Source of the DNA: Thermoleophilia bacterium
GTDB taxonomy: Bacteria; Actinomycetota; Thermoleophilia; Gaiellales; Gaiellaceae
Direction of reading: 5' to 3'
Assembly: GCA_025934995.1 (NCBI GenBank)
Contig: JAICWC010000007.1
Location: 1 to 50,148, forward strand
Length of the DNA: 50,148 bases
A program made the position numbers and the translations under genes. Numbering within the stretch: position 1 is the stretch's first letter; the number at the start of each line of letters is the position of its first letter. This document shows, one piece after another, positions 9,549 through 18,673 of the stretch. The notes beneath the pieces are model-generated. The model saw only the letters and a program-made list of their open reading frames with translations, had not been told where the DNA came from and ran no database searches.

Positions 9549-10819
9549 CCACCTCGGCCTTCCAGATCGAGGGCTCGCTCGACGCCGACGGCCGCGGCAA
9601 GTCGATCTGGGACGACTTCCCGAGCGATGCCGGCGAGACGGGCGCGATCGCGTGCGACCACTACCGCCGCTGGCGCGGCGACGTCGACCTGATCGCGGAG
9701 CTCGGTGCGAACGCCTACCGCTTCTCGATCGCGTGGCCGCGGCTGCTTCCGGAAGGCGGCGGACGGGTCGAGCGACGTGGGGTCGACCACTACTCCCGCC
9801 TGATCGACGCGCTGCTCGAGCGCGGCATCGCGCCGGTCGTCACGCTCTTCCACTGGGACCTGCCCGCGACGCTCGACTGGCGCGAGCGCGACACCGCGTA
9901 TCGTTTCGCGGAGTACGCGCAGCTCTGCTTCGACGCGTACAGCGATCGTGTCGACTGGTGGCTGACGATCAACGAGCCGTGGATCGTCGGCCTGCTCGGC
10001 TTCCTCCACGGCCTGCACGCACCCGGGATCAAAGGCGACGTGCGCGCGGAGGTCACGGTCTTCCACCACCTGCTCCTGGCGCACGGCCTCGCGACCGAGA
10101 CGTATCGCGGCGACGGCGACATCGGCATCGCGCTCAACCTCTGCCCGCACTATGCGGCGAGCGACGACCCTGCGGACGTCGAGGCGACGCACGCGAGCGA
10201 CGAGTACGTCAACCGCTGGTTCCTCGATCCCTTGTACGGGCGCGGCTATCCGGAGGGCATGCGCGCGCGCTACGAGGAGATCGTGGGGGAGCTCGACTTC
10301 ATCGAGGACGGCGACCTGCGGACGATCGCCGCGCCGACGGGCTACCTCGGGATCAACTACTACGCGCCGCGCGTCATGCAGGCGGTGCCCGGAGACGCGC
10401 CGTGGCCGTGGCGGGTCATCGTCCCGGGGGAATGGCCGACGACAGCCGGGTTCACGGGCGGCATCGTCTCGACGGAGGCCGGCACGCCGATCTTCCCGCG
10501 CGGCCTCACCGACCTCCTGGTGCGCGCGCATCGCGACTACGGCGCGCGCGTGATGGTCACGGAGAACGGCGCCGTCTATCCCGAGCCGCTCCACGACCGG
10601 CGGCGCATCGAGTTCCTGCGTGACCACGTCGACGCGGTGCGTGACGCGGTCGGGCAGGGCGTCGACGTCCTCGGCTACTGCCACTGGTCGCTCATGGACA
10701 ACTTCGAGTGGAAGCTCGGCTACGCGCAGCGCTTCGGTCTCGTGCACGTCGACTACGACACGCAGGAGCGCACGATCAAGGACAGCGGGCGCTACTACAA
10801 GGAGCTCATCGCCGGGTGA
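9515..10819 (+). CDS. Beta-glucosidase-like glycoside hydrolase family 1
   Basis: GVATSAFQIEG, TINEPW acid/base, VTENGA nucleophile, NFEWKLGYAQRFGL. Confidence 0.93.
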   Translation: MRRGDRILWGVATSAFQIEGSLDADGRGKSIWDDFPSDAGETGAIACDHYRRWRGDVDLIAELGANAYRFSIAWPRLLPEGGGRVERRGVDHYSRLIDALLERGIAPVVTLFHWDLPATLDWRERDTAYRFAEYAQLCFDAYSDRVDWWLTINEPWIVGLLGFLHGLHAPGIKGDVRAEVTVFHHLLLAHGLATETYRGDGDIGIALNLCPHYAASDDPADVEATHASDEYVNRWFLDPLYGRGYPEGMRARYEEIVGELDFIEDGDLRTIAAPTGYLGINYYAPRVMQAVPGDAPWPWRVIVPGEWPTTAGFTGGIVSTEAGTPIFPRGLTDLLVRAHRDYGARVMVTENGAVYPEPLHDRRRIEFLRDHVDAVRDAVGQGVDVLGYCHWSLMDNFEWKLGYAQRFGLVHVDYDTQERTIKDSGRYYKELIAG

Positions 10820-12201
10820 ACATCCTCGTCGTCATGGCCGACCAGCTCGTCCCGTTCCTGACGAGTCCGTACGCCGACGCAGTCGCCCGCACGCCGAACA
10901 TGCAGCGCCTCGCCGATGAAGGCGTCCGCTACGACGCCGCGTACACGCCGTATCCACTCTGCTCGCCCGCGCGAGCGTCGTTCATGACGGGCGACTTCGC
11001 GTCGCGGCACGGCTGCTACGACAACGCGTCGATCCTCCCGGCGGACGTTCCGACGATCGCACACTCCCTGACGCTCGCCGGCTACGACACGGTGTTGAGC
11101 GGAAAGATGCACTTCGTCGGCCCGGACCAGCTGCACGGCTTCGCGAAGCGGCTCACGACAGACGTGTATCCGGCGGCGATGGACTGGGTGCCGACGCAGG
11201 ATGCGGAAGGCCGGTTCGTCCGCGGTGGGCACGCGCGCAGCTACGTCCCGCCGCGCGTCGGCGTCGTCGAGTGGTCGAAGTTCCTCGCCTACGACGAGGA
11301 GACGCATTTCCGTGCACTCGAGTATCTGCGCGGCGGTTCGATGGAGCCGTTCTTCCTCGTCGTCTCCTATCACCATCCCCACGATCCGTTCCAGGTGACG
11401 CAGGAGCTCTGGGATCGCTACGACGGCGTCGACATCCCTCTGCCGGAGACGCCCGCGGAGGTGCCGTACTCGGCGATGGACATCTGGGCCAACGAGGCAC
11501 ACGAGACCGAGGCGGTCGACCTGCGCGACCCGGAGAACCTCCGCGCCCTCCGCCGCGCCTACTACGCGCTCGTCTCGTACATCGACGACAAGCTCGGGGA
11601 ACTGCTCGCCGCGGCGCCGGACGACACGCTCGTCGTCTTCACGAGCGACCACGGCGACATGCTCGCGGAGCGCGCAATGGTGCAGAAGCGCTGCTTCTAC
11701 GAGTGGAGCGTCCGCATCCCGCTGCTCCTCAGGCACCCGGGCGGGCGCGACGCCGGCTCGGTCGTCACCGAGCCCGTCTCGCTCCTCGACCTCGCACCGT
11801 CGCTGCTCGAGCTCGCCGGTGCCGGTGACCGGCTGCCGATGGACGGCGGCAGCCTGTTCGAGCCGAGCGGCACGGTCTTCTCCGAGTACCACGTCGAGAA
11901 AGTGCGCGCGCCGTGCTTCATGGTGCGCCGGGGGAGGTGGAAGTACATCTATGTCCACGGGCACGACGAGCAGCTCTTCGATCTGGAGGCGGATCCGGGC
12001 GAGTGGACCAACCTCGCCGGCGAGGTCGACACGAAGGAGCTGCGCGCGGCGATCCTCGAGCGCTTCGACCCCGACGCGATCGCGAGGGCCGGCGCGGCGA
12101 GCGTGGCGCGGCGCGAGCTGATCGCGCGTGCGATGGCGCTGACCCCGACACGCTGGGACTACTCGCCGGTCTTCGACGCGACGAAGCAGTACGTTCGATG
12201 A
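10816..12201 (+). CDS. Sulfatase (Cys-type)
   Basis: N-terminal NILVVMADQ, CSPARASFMTG (CxPxR formylglycine motif), SDHGDMLAE; GTG start overlapping GH1 stop. Confidence 0.88.
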   Translation: MNILVVMADQLVPFLTSPYADAVARTPNMQRLADEGVRYDAAYTPYPLCSPARASFMTGDFASRHGCYDNASILPADVPTIAHSLTLAGYDTVLSGKMHFVGPDQLHGFAKRLTTDVYPAAMDWVPTQDAEGRFVRGGHARSYVPPRVGVVEWSKFLAYDEETHFRALEYLRGGSMEPFFLVVSYHHPHDPFQVTQELWDRYDGVDIPLPETPAEVPYSAMDIWANEAHETEAVDLRDPENLRALRRAYYALVSYIDDKLGELLAAAPDDTLVVFTSDHGDMLAERAMVQKRCFYEWSVRIPLLLRHPGGRDAGSVVTEPVSLLDLAPSLLELAGAGDRLPMDGGSLFEPSGTVFSEYHVEKVRAPCFMVRRGRWKYIYVHGHDEQLFDLEADPGEWTNLAGEVDTKELRAAILERFDPDAIARAGAASVARRELIARAMALTPTRWDYSPVFDATKQYVR

Positions 12202-12968
12202 TCGAGCGGGCGAACGGCACGTACGCGATGGTCGCCATGGACCAGCGCGAGTCGCTGCGCACGATGTTCCGCGAGCAGGGGCACGACGACTCAGAGGAGC
12301 GCGTCCGGCGCTTCAAGACGGCGGTCGCACGCGAGCTCGCGCCGTACGCCTCCGGCTTCCTGATCGAACCGGCCTTCCTCGCCGACGTCCGTCCGCTCGT
12401 CCCGCGCGGGCTGATCATGGCGGTCGATCTCCTGCAGCAGGAGCGTGGCGGCATCGTCGAGGACACGCGACTGGACGAGATCGACGAGCTTCCGGACGGC
12501 GTCGTCGCGCTGAAGTTGCTCGTGATCTGGCGCGACGACGATCGGCGACGTGAGCGGATCGAGATGTGCGAGCGCTTCGTCGCGCTCGCGCAGCGCCACG
12601 ACGTGCTGTCCGTGCTCGAGCCGGTCGTGCGCGAGGACCACCAGATCCTCGCCGCGGCGCGCGAGCTCGGCGCGACCCGGCCGTCGCTCTACAAGGCACA
12701 GGCGCCGCGGAAAGGAGACGTCGTCGAACGCTGCCGCGAGATCACCGACGCACTGCCGGTGCCGTGGGTCGTGCTGTCGCAGGGCGTCCCGCGCGACGAG
12801 TTCCCGCAGGCGGTGGAGGACGCATGCAAGGGCGGCGCACGCGGGTTCCTCGCCGGTCGTGCGCTCTGGACGAACACGCTGGCCGCCGACGATCCCACCG
12901 AGCTGTTGCGCACGCAATCCGTGCCGCGGTTGCAGCAACTGACCGAGATCGTGGACCGCTACGCATGA
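12198..12968 (+). CDS. Class I aldolase (LacD/YihT-like: tagatose-bisphosphate or sulfofructosephosphate aldolase family)
   Basis: MVAMDQRESLRTMF, LYKAQAP, VVLSQGV, GGARGFLAGRALW. Confidence 0.75.
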   Translation: MIERANGTYAMVAMDQRESLRTMFREQGHDDSEERVRRFKTAVARELAPYASGFLIEPAFLADVRPLVPRGLIMAVDLLQQERGGIVEDTRLDEIDELPDGVVALKLLVIWRDDDRRRERIEMCERFVALAQRHDVLSVLEPVVREDHQILAAARELGATRPSLYKAQAPRKGDVVERCREITDALPVPWVVLSQGVPRDEFPQAVEDACKGGARGFLAGRALWTNTLAADDPTELLRTQSVPRLQQLTEIVDRYA

Positions 12969-13987
12969 ACATGCGCGGTGTCATCGAGGGGTTCTACGGC
13001 GCGCCGTGGTCGCACGAGGAGCGGCTCGACCTGATCCGGTTCTGTGCGCAGCACGACCTGAACACCTGGGTGCACGCGCCGAAGGACGACCCGTACCACC
13101 GGGCGAAGTGGCGCGATCCCTACCCGGAGGACGAGCTCGCGCGGATCGGAGAGCTCGTTTCGGAGTGCAACCGCGGCGGCGTCGACTTCGCCTACGCGAT
13201 CGCTCCCGGCCTCGACCTCTGCTACTCGCACGAGTCGGAGTGGGAGAAGCTCGTCGCGAAGATCGAGCAGGTCCGCAGCGTCGGCGTCGTTCATTTCCAG
13301 TTGCTGTGGGACGACGTCGAGCACAAGCTGCACTGCCCTGAGGACGAGGAGCTCTACGGGCAGGAGGAGCGGCCGACCGGTGCGGCGCAGGCGCCGTTCA
13401 GCAACCGGTTCGCGCGCGAGATCGAGCAGCCCGGCCCGCTCGTCGTCTGCCCGATGGCGTACGCGCAGACAGGTGACGGGCCGTACCGGCGCTGCTTCGC
13501 GCCGCGCCTCGACCCGGGCATCGTCCTCTATTGGACCGGGCCGGAGGTCGTCTCGCTCGCGATCCACAAGGACGAGCTCGACATGAGCGTCCATCGGTAC
13601 GCGGACCACGAGCACCTGCTCTGGGACAACTTCCCGGTCAACGACTGGGCGCCGGAGATCCTGCATCTCGGCCCGCTGCGCGGACGCGATCCGAACCTCG
13701 CGAAGGGCAGGCTGCGCGGGATCATCGCCAACGCGATGGTGCAGTGCGTGCCCTCGAAGCTCGCACTCGCGACCGTCGCCGACTGGGCGCGCGATCCGTT
13801 CGCGTACGACCCGCTCGCCTCGTACGAGCGCGCGCTCCGGGAGCACGGCGCGGAAGTGCTCGACGCGCTCGGCGAGCCGGCCCCCGGCGTCGACCCGCCG
13901 GACGATCTCGCGGCGCTGTGCGAGATCCTCAAGCTCGGCGTCACCGCGTCCGTGGGCGCCGCGCTGCTGCGGCCGTTCGTCTCGTGA
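12965..13987 (+). CDS. Glycoside hydrolase family 84 (beta-N-acetylglucosaminidase/O-GlcNAcase-like)
   Basis: GVIEGFYGAPWSHEERLDLIRF, YAPKDDPYH-like APKDDPYHRAKWRDPYP, catalytic Asp pair LLWDDVEHKL. Confidence 0.9.
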   Translation: MNMRGVIEGFYGAPWSHEERLDLIRFCAQHDLNTWVHAPKDDPYHRAKWRDPYPEDELARIGELVSECNRGGVDFAYAIAPGLDLCYSHESEWEKLVAKIEQVRSVGVVHFQLLWDDVEHKLHCPEDEELYGQEERPTGAAQAPFSNRFAREIEQPGPLVVCPMAYAQTGDGPYRRCFAPRLDPGIVLYWTGPEVVSLAIHKDELDMSVHRYADHEHLLWDNFPVNDWAPEILHLGPLRGRDPNLAKGRLRGIIANAMVQCVPSKLALATVADWARDPFAYDPLASYERALREHGAEVLDALGEPAPGVDPPDDLAALCEILKLGVTASVGAALLRPFVS

Positions 13988-15273
13988 CGGACGTCGCGGT
14001 CTTTCGCGCGACCGGCGCAGGTGTCGCCGCCGCGGTCGCCGCACACGAGGCCGGTGCGAGGGTTGCGCTCGTCGAGCCGACCGATCGCATCGGCGGCATG
14101 GTCAGCGGGGGTCTCTCGTGGACGGACGTCGGCGACGAGCGTGTGCTGCGCGGTTTCGCGCGCCGCTTCTACGACGTGGCGACGTACTTCCCGGAGCCGC
14201 ACGTCGCCGAGGAGATCCTGACGAGCATGCTCGACGGCATCGACGCCGTCCACGCGCTACCGGATGCGGCGGTGTACGTCGACGCGTCGTACGAAGGCGA
14301 TCTGCTCGCCGCGCGCGGAGTCCCGTACGCCGTCGGCCGCGAGTCGTGCGACCTGTACGGCGAGCGGTGGGCGGGACGGCAGCCCGCCTACCGGCCGTCG
14401 AAGCACAACTTCGACGTGCTCCTCTCGCCGTTCCGCGAGGACGGCTCGCTGCTGCCGCACGTCGTCGACGATCCCGAGGAGCGGCTCGGTGAGGGCGACG
14501 GCGCGCTGATGGCGTACGGCTTTCGCGTCTGCCTGACCCACCACGACCCGATCCCGTTCGACGAGCCCGACGGCTACGACCCGGCGGAGTTCGAGCTGCT
14601 CGACCGCTATCGCGCTGCGCGGCCCGACGCACCGCTCATGGGGCTCGTCCGCGACCTGGTCCCGAACGGGAAATGCGACGTCAACTCGATCGGCCCGTTC
14701 TCGCTCAACGTTCTCGACGGCTCGAATCGCGACTATCTCGACGGGGATCGCGAGGGTGTTCGCGCGCACCACCTCGAGTACACGAAGCGGTTTCTCTTTC
14801 ACGTGTCGCCGCCCGGATGGGGCCTTGCCCCGGACGAGGGCTGGCCGCACCAGCTCTACGTGCGCGAGGGCCGCCGCATGCAGGGTGCGTACGTCCTGAC
14901 CGAGCACGATCTGCTGGAAGCGCGGCCGCACGAGGACGTCGTCGCGTTCGGCTCGTACAACATCGACATCCGCGAGGTCGTCCGGACGTGGCGGCTTCTG
15001 CCGGAGTTCACGCCGCTGCCGGCGGTCTTCAACGAGGGCTACCTCTCCGTCCCGGTGCCGCCGTACCCGATCCCGTACCGCTGCTTGACGCCGAACCGCG
15101 AGGACGCGACCGACCTGCTCGTTCCGGTCGCGCTCTCGGCGTCGCACGTCGCCTATTCCTCCGTCCGCATGGAGCCGACGTGGATGATGCTCGGTGAGGC
15201 TGCGGGCGCCGCGGCGGCGCAGGCGGCTCGCCGTTGCATTGCCGTGCAAGACGTCGACCTGGAGGCTCTGTGA
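13984..15273 (+). CDS. FAD-dependent oxidoreductase (FAD_oxidored type)
   Basis: GAGVAAAVAAHEAGARVALVEPTDRIGGMVSGGLSWTD, C-terminal GEAAGAAAAQA. Confidence 0.85.
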   Translation: MTDVAVFRATGAGVAAAVAAHEAGARVALVEPTDRIGGMVSGGLSWTDVGDERVLRGFARRFYDVATYFPEPHVAEEILTSMLDGIDAVHALPDAAVYVDASYEGDLLAARGVPYAVGRESCDLYGERWAGRQPAYRPSKHNFDVLLSPFREDGSLLPHVVDDPEERLGEGDGALMAYGFRVCLTHHDPIPFDEPDGYDPAEFELLDRYRAARPDAPLMGLVRDLVPNGKCDVNSIGPFSLNVLDGSNRDYLDGDREGVRAHHLEYTKRFLFHVSPPGWGLAPDEGWPHQLYVREGRRMQGAYVLTEHDLLEARPHEDVVAFGSYNIDIREVVRTWRLLPEFTPLPAVFNEGYLSVPVPPYPIPYRCLTPNREDATDLLVPVALSASHVAYSSVRMEPTWMMLGEAAGAAAAQAARRCIAVQDVDLEAL

Positions 15274-16046
15274 TCAGCTTCACGACCGCGAACTTCGTCG
15301 CCCGCGAGGTCGGCTACGCGATGCACGGCTGGGGCCACGGCGACCGCGCGACGAACGAGGCGTTCGCGCCGCTCGCGACGTACGCCGAGAAGCTCGACGA
15401 GCTGCTCGGCGACGTCGCGGCCCTCGGCTTCGGGGCCGTCGATCTCTGGGGTGCGCACCTCGGCGCCGACTGGGCGACGGACGAGCACGTCGAGATCGCA
15501 GTCGACACGCTGCGACGACACGGGCTCACGGTGACGACGTATGCGACCTGGGTCGGGCCGTCGAACATCGACCGCGCGTGCGAGCTGACGGTCGCGCTCG
15601 GCGCGTCGATCATCGGCGCCGGGTTTTCCGGCGACCCGCAGCAGCTGGCGCCGGCACTCGCACGCCACGGCGTGCGCCTGGGCGTCGAGAACCATCCGGA
15701 GAAGACACCGGCCGAGGTGCTCGCCAAGATCGCCGCCGGCGGTGAGATGTTCGGCGCGACCGTCGACACCGGCTGGTGGGGGACACAGGGTTATGACGCG
15801 GCACGCGCGATCGAGGAGCTCGGAGACCACGTGCTGCACGTTCACCTGAAGGACGTGCTCGCGTTCGACGAGCCGCACGAGACGTGCCGCTGGGGCGAGG
15901 GCATGGTGCCGATCGAGGAGTGCGTCCGGGCGCTGCAGGGCCTGGGCTACACGGGAGCTGTGACGGTGGAGCACGAGCCGGAGACGTTCGACCCGACGGA
16001 GGACGTCCGCGCGATGCGCGAGCAGCTCGAAGGATGGCTCGCATGA
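15270..16046 (+). CDS. Sugar phosphate isomerase/epimerase (xylose isomerase-like TIM barrel)
   Basis: GVRLGVENHPEKTPAEVL, VDTGWWGTQGYD, HVHLKDV; GTG start overlapping upstream stop. Confidence 0.85.
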   Translation: MISFTTANFVAREVGYAMHGWGHGDRATNEAFAPLATYAEKLDELLGDVAALGFGAVDLWGAHLGADWATDEHVEIAVDTLRRHGLTVTTYATWVGPSNIDRACELTVALGASIIGAGFSGDPQQLAPALARHGVRLGVENHPEKTPAEVLAKIAAGGEMFGATVDTGWWGTQGYDAARAIEELGDHVLHVHLKDVLAFDEPHETCRWGEGMVPIEECVRALQGLGYTGAVTVEHEPETFDPTEDVRAMREQLEGWLA

Positions 16047-17098
16047 ACGTCGCGATCGTCGGTGCGGGCGTGATCGCTCAGCGCTACGCCGAACGGATCG
16101 CGGAGGTGGACGGGCTCACGCTCGTGGGCGTCACCGACGTCCTGCCCGAGCGCGCCGAGGCGCTCGCCGAGAAGCACGGAGCATCGGCCTACGAGACGCT
16201 CGACGAGCTCCTTGCCGCGCCCGACGTCGAGACGGTGGTCAACCTGACGATCCCGGCGAAGCACGTCGCGGTGACGCGCGCGGCGCTCGAAGCCGGGAAG
16301 CACGTGCATACCGAGAAACCCGTGGCGCTGCACGCCGCGGAGGCGCGTGCGCTTGCGGCGCTCGCGCGCGAGCGCGGCGTCCGTCTCTCCTGCGCACCGG
16401 CAACGCTCCTCGGCGAAGCGCAGCAGACGGCGTGGAAGCACATTCGCGACGGAGGGCTCGGCGACGTGAAGGTCGTGTACGCGGAGGCGAACTGGGGCCT
16501 GATCGAGAGCTGGCATCCAGAGCCGGAGTCCCTCTACGCCTCGGGCCCGCTCGTCGACGTCGGCATCTATCCGCTGACGATCGTGACGGCGATGTTCGGG
16601 CCGGTGCGGCGCGTGACGGCGTTCGCCACGACCGTCCAGCCGGTCCGGACGCGCAAGGACGGCAAGACCTTCGAGCTCGAGACTCCGGACTTCTGGGTCG
16701 CGGCCTGCGAGCACGAGGGCGGCGTCGTGACGCGACTGACGGCGACGTTCTGGGTGAAGCCGAGCAAGCAGCGCGGGCTCGAGTTCCACGGCAACCGTGC
16801 GTCGCTGTGGATGCCGACCTGGGGTGAGTCGAACTCCCGTCTGCTGCGTACCGAGAACGGCGAGGAGTACGAGCCCGTCTCGGTCCTGCGGCCGGCGTAC
16901 GAAGGCTTCGATTGGTCGCTCGCGCTCGTCGACCTGGCGGAGGCGATCCGCGACGGCCGCCCGCACCGCATGTCTGCCGAGCATGCCGCCCATGTCGTCG
17001 AGGTGCTGAACGGCGCCGACGATTCGCGCCGCAACGGCGGCGCGGTCGAGATCAGCTCGAGCTTCGACGCGCCGCAGCCGCTCGACTGGGCTCGTTGA
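16043..17098 (+). CDS. Gfo/Idh/MocA family oxidoreductase
   Basis: VAIVGAGVIAQRYAERI Rossmann motif, AGKHVHTEKPVAL. Confidence 0.92.
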   Translation: MNVAIVGAGVIAQRYAERIAEVDGLTLVGVTDVLPERAEALAEKHGASAYETLDELLAAPDVETVVNLTIPAKHVAVTRAALEAGKHVHTEKPVALHAAEARALAALARERGVRLSCAPATLLGEAQQTAWKHIRDGGLGDVKVVYAEANWGLIESWHPEPESLYASGPLVDVGIYPLTIVTAMFGPVRRVTAFATTVQPVRTRKDGKTFELETPDFWVAACEHEGGVVTRLTATFWVKPSKQRGLEFHGNRASLWMPTWGESNSRLLRTENGEEYEPVSVLRPAYEGFDWSLALVDLAEAIRDGRPHRMSAEHAAHVVEVLNGADDSRRNGGAVEISSSFDAPQPLDWAR

Positions 17099-17855
17099 GC
17101 AATGCCGTGTAGTCGGCGTCGGCGTCCGCAGAATCGAGCGCGCGCAGCGCCGCCTCGATCACGCGGAAATCGCCCTGTTCGAGGATGAGGCGCGCGTCCT
17201 TCGCAGCGAGCCGGACCGGGAAGCGCGGCGGTGAAGGCTCGCCCTGCAGGACTCGGCGCCGCCGCTCCGCCTGCGCTGCGAGCGGCGTCGTCGCGAGCAG
17301 GTCGAAGAGCGTCTCCTCGTCGACGTCCAGCGTGCGCCCGAGCGCGACTGCGTCGGCGAGTGCCGCGAGCACGCCGAAGAGCGCCGCGTTCGCGACGAGC
17401 TTCGCCGCGGCACCGGACCCGACCGGGCCGACCTCGAGCACGGTGCCGAGGTGGTCGAGCACGGAGCGGACGGGCGCGACGTCGCCGCCGGCGAAGATGG
17501 TCAGCGTTCCGCTCTCGGCTTCGCCGATGCTGCCGAGCACCGGGGCGTCGACGAGGTCCGTCGTCCGCTCGGCGAGTCGCCTGATCGCCGCCGGGCCGAC
17601 CGTTGACATCTCGACGAGCGTCCCGTGCAGCCCTGCCAGCACGTCGTCGGTCACTGCTTCGAGCGCCTCCGAGTCGGCGAGCATCGTGATCACGACCTCC
17701 CCGTGCGCCGCCGCCTCCCGAGGGGTGGCGGCGAGCGCAACGCCGGCCTCGCGCCGCGTCCGGTTCCACCCGACGACGTCGTGCCCCCGGCCGGCGAGGC
17801 GTCGCGCGATGCGGCCGCCCATCGCGCCGAGCCCGACGACGGCGACCCTCGTCAC
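17052..17855 (-). CDS. NAD(P)-dependent oxidoreductase, 3-hydroxyisobutyrate dehydrogenase family
   Basis: VAVVGLGAMGGRIARRLAGRGHDVVGWNRT, LVDAPVLGSIGEAESGTL. Confidence 0.88.
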   Translation of the reverse strand: MTRVAVVGLGAMGGRIARRLAGRGHDVVGWNRTRREAGVALAATPREAAAHGEVVITMLADSEALEAVTDDVLAGLHGTLVEMSTVGPAAIRRLAERTTDLVDAPVLGSIGEAESGTLTIFAGGDVAPVRSVLDHLGTVLEVGPVGSGAAAKLVANAALFGVLAALADAVALGRTLDVDEETLFDLLATTPLAAQAERRRRVLQGEPSPPRFPVRLAAKDARLILEQGDFRVIEAALRALDSADADADYTALLNEPSRAAAARRSSS

Positions 17856-18673
17856 GCGACGACCTCGCCGCGGATGCACGTGACCGTCCCGCCGCCGATC
17901 CAGATGACGCCGTCGTCGTCCGCAGAGACGTGGACGCGGCCCGTCGTCTGCGCCGCGACGTACGGCAGCGCCACGCGGCCCGTGTCGCGCAGCCAGTGCG
18001 CGACGCTCGCGTTGAGGCTGCCGGTCACGGGATCCTCGGCCGTCGCACCGCCCCGCGGAAAGAACGCGCGCAGCTCGACACGGTCGCCGGCGACTCCGAC
18101 GACGCCGAGATCGAGCCTCACCTCGCCGGGAGCCACCGCGCGCACGGCGTCCGGGCTTCGCAGCAACGCCGCCACCCAGCCGGGACCGTTGTCGACCCAT
18201 TGGGCAGCGACGATCTCGTCGCGCGCGATCCGCAGCGAGACCGCGATCTCGTCGATCGTCTCGTCACTCGCCGGCTCGTAACGGAGGATCGGCGGCGCGG
18301 CGAAGGCGAGCACGCCGTCGATGCGACGGATACGCACGAGCCCGGCGCCGCATTCCTGCACGACCGTGTCGCCGCCGTCGTGCGATTCGAGCCATGCATG
18401 GCACGTGCCGAGCGTCGGGTGCCCGGCGAACGGCATCTCGGCGGACGGCCGCGTCGGCGTCGCTTCGGCGCTCGTGAAGATGCGAACGCGGTAATCCGCG
18501 TCCGGCGTCGTCGGCGGGAGGACGAAGGTCGCCTCGGAAAGGTTCGTCCAGCGCGTGAACCGTTCCATCTCCTCCGTCGAGAGGCCGTCGCCGTCCAACA
18601 CGACCGCAACCGGGTTGCCCGCGTACGGGACGCTCGTGAAGACATCGACCTGGCTGAACGCGCGGGCGGTCAC
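17852..18673 (-). CDS. PhzF family isomerase
   Basis: FSQVDVFTSVPYAGNPVAVVLDGDGLSTEEM, FAGHPTLGTCHAWLE, DPVTGSLNASVAHWL. Confidence 0.9.
   Translation of the reverse strand: MTARAFSQVDVFTSVPYAGNPVAVVLDGDGLSTEEMERFTRWTNLSEATFVLPPTTPDADYRVRIFTSAEATPTRPSAEMPFAGHPTLGTCHAWLESHDGGDTVVQECGAGLVRIRRIDGVLAFAAPPILRYEPASDETIDEIAVSLRIARDEIVAAQWVDNGPGWVAALLRSPDAVRAVAPGEVRLDLGVVGVAGDRVELRAFFPRGGATAEDPVTGSLNASVAHWLRDTGRVALPYVAAQTTGRVHVSADDDGVIWIGGGTVTCIRGEVVA

Noticed and set aside
10816-12968. Sulfoquinovose catabolism (sulfo-EMP) locus based on the YihT-like aldolase
   Set aside because: No YihQ-type GH31 sulfoquinovosidase, SF kinase or SLA reductase recognisable here; the glycosidases point to mannose/GlcNAc substrates.
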